DNA of 43,596 bases from Desulfovibrio sp. (GTDB lineage: Bacteria; Desulfobacterota; Desulfovibrionia; Desulfovibrionales; Desulfovibrionaceae). The first letter of the stretch is position 1. Every line of letters begins with the position of its first letter. Shown here in pieces: positions 43,492 through 43,596 of the stretch. The notes beneath the pieces were generated by a model, which searched no databases, was not told the origin of the DNA, and saw nothing but the letters and a program-made list of their open reading frames with translations. The stretch lies in assembly GCA_031290615.1 (NCBI GenBank), contig JAITNF010000049.1, positions 1 through 43,596 of the forward strand. Direction: 5' to 3'. A program made the position numbers and the translations under genes.

Positions 43492-43596
43492 TTCATTCTA
43501 TCCACAAAAAGAATTGCCACGATTTGAACAAAACCCAATTCCGGCCCAACGTATGGATCGTTTATGCACATTTGACCACTTGCCATATTCTGATGA

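Noticed and set aside
1-43596. CRISPR array
   Set aside because: No regularly spaced direct repeats were seen anywhere in the window.

Overview
The window looks like a chromosomal segment of a member of the Desulfovibrionaceae (Desulfobacterota) that is losing genes. This rests on the order rpmF-plsX-fabH-fabG-acpP-fabF-glyA-rnc, the ccsA/hemX-sirC-hemA cluster, a class II (B12-dependent) ribonucleotide reductase, and the protein sequences. Housekeeping genes are intact. The spaces between them hold broken genes and remnants of at least five insertion-sequence families (IS5, IS630, IS4, IS110, IS1). Intact core beside decaying accessory DNA is typical of host-restricted bacteria. A gut symbiont such as 'Candidatus Desulfovibrio trichonymphae' of termite-gut protists is a reasonable but unproven guess.

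Layout. 1-0.8 kb: IS5-type transposase fragment and an unidentified remnant. 0.9-4.1 kb (minus): hisD, purC, fabI. 4.7-11.6 kb (plus): a sigma70-like promoter, then rpmF, plsX, fabH, fabG, acpP, fabF, glyA, rnc. Together with fabI this covers most of type II fatty-acid synthesis and its hand-over to phospholipid. 11.9-12.6 kb: a DUF4910-type peptidase pseudogene. 12.7-13.7 kb (minus): zinc-ribbon/Yip1 membrane protein. 14.0-16.3 kb (plus): nrdJ.

16.4-24.1 kb (minus) is the most interesting block. In transcription order it reads fumarase alpha, fumarase beta, a DASS-type dicarboxylate transporter, a LarA-like nickel-pincer racemase, then frdA, frdB, frdC, frdD. The fumarate reductase is of the enterobacterial four-subunit, haem-free type and very close to the E. 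coli proteins, which suggests lateral acquisition. The block reads as a self-contained route: take up malate or a related acid, possibly racemise it, dehydrate it to fumarate, and respire fumarate to succinate. An IS630 remnant lies directly upstream of it.

24.4-27.6 kb (minus): an RND efflux pump without its usual partners. 27.7-29.1 kb: a decayed, modular phage tail-fibre-like gene next to tRNA-Val(TAC). 29.8-33.0 kb (minus): SWIM/SNF2 helicase. 33.1-34.7 kb (plus): peptide-type solute-binding protein. 34.75-34.84 kb: a striking nested inverted repeat, followed by a broken gene. 35.5-39.4 kb (minus): sirC, ccsA/hemX, hemA, tilS, with a dispersed repeat forming the end of tilS. 39.6-41.0 kb: an IS graveyard (IS4, IS110, IS1). 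41.1-42.9 kb (minus): typA. The window ends in another IS5-type transposase, broken by a 10-bp tandem duplication.

Family calls come from recognising motifs by eye. No database search or alignment program was run.
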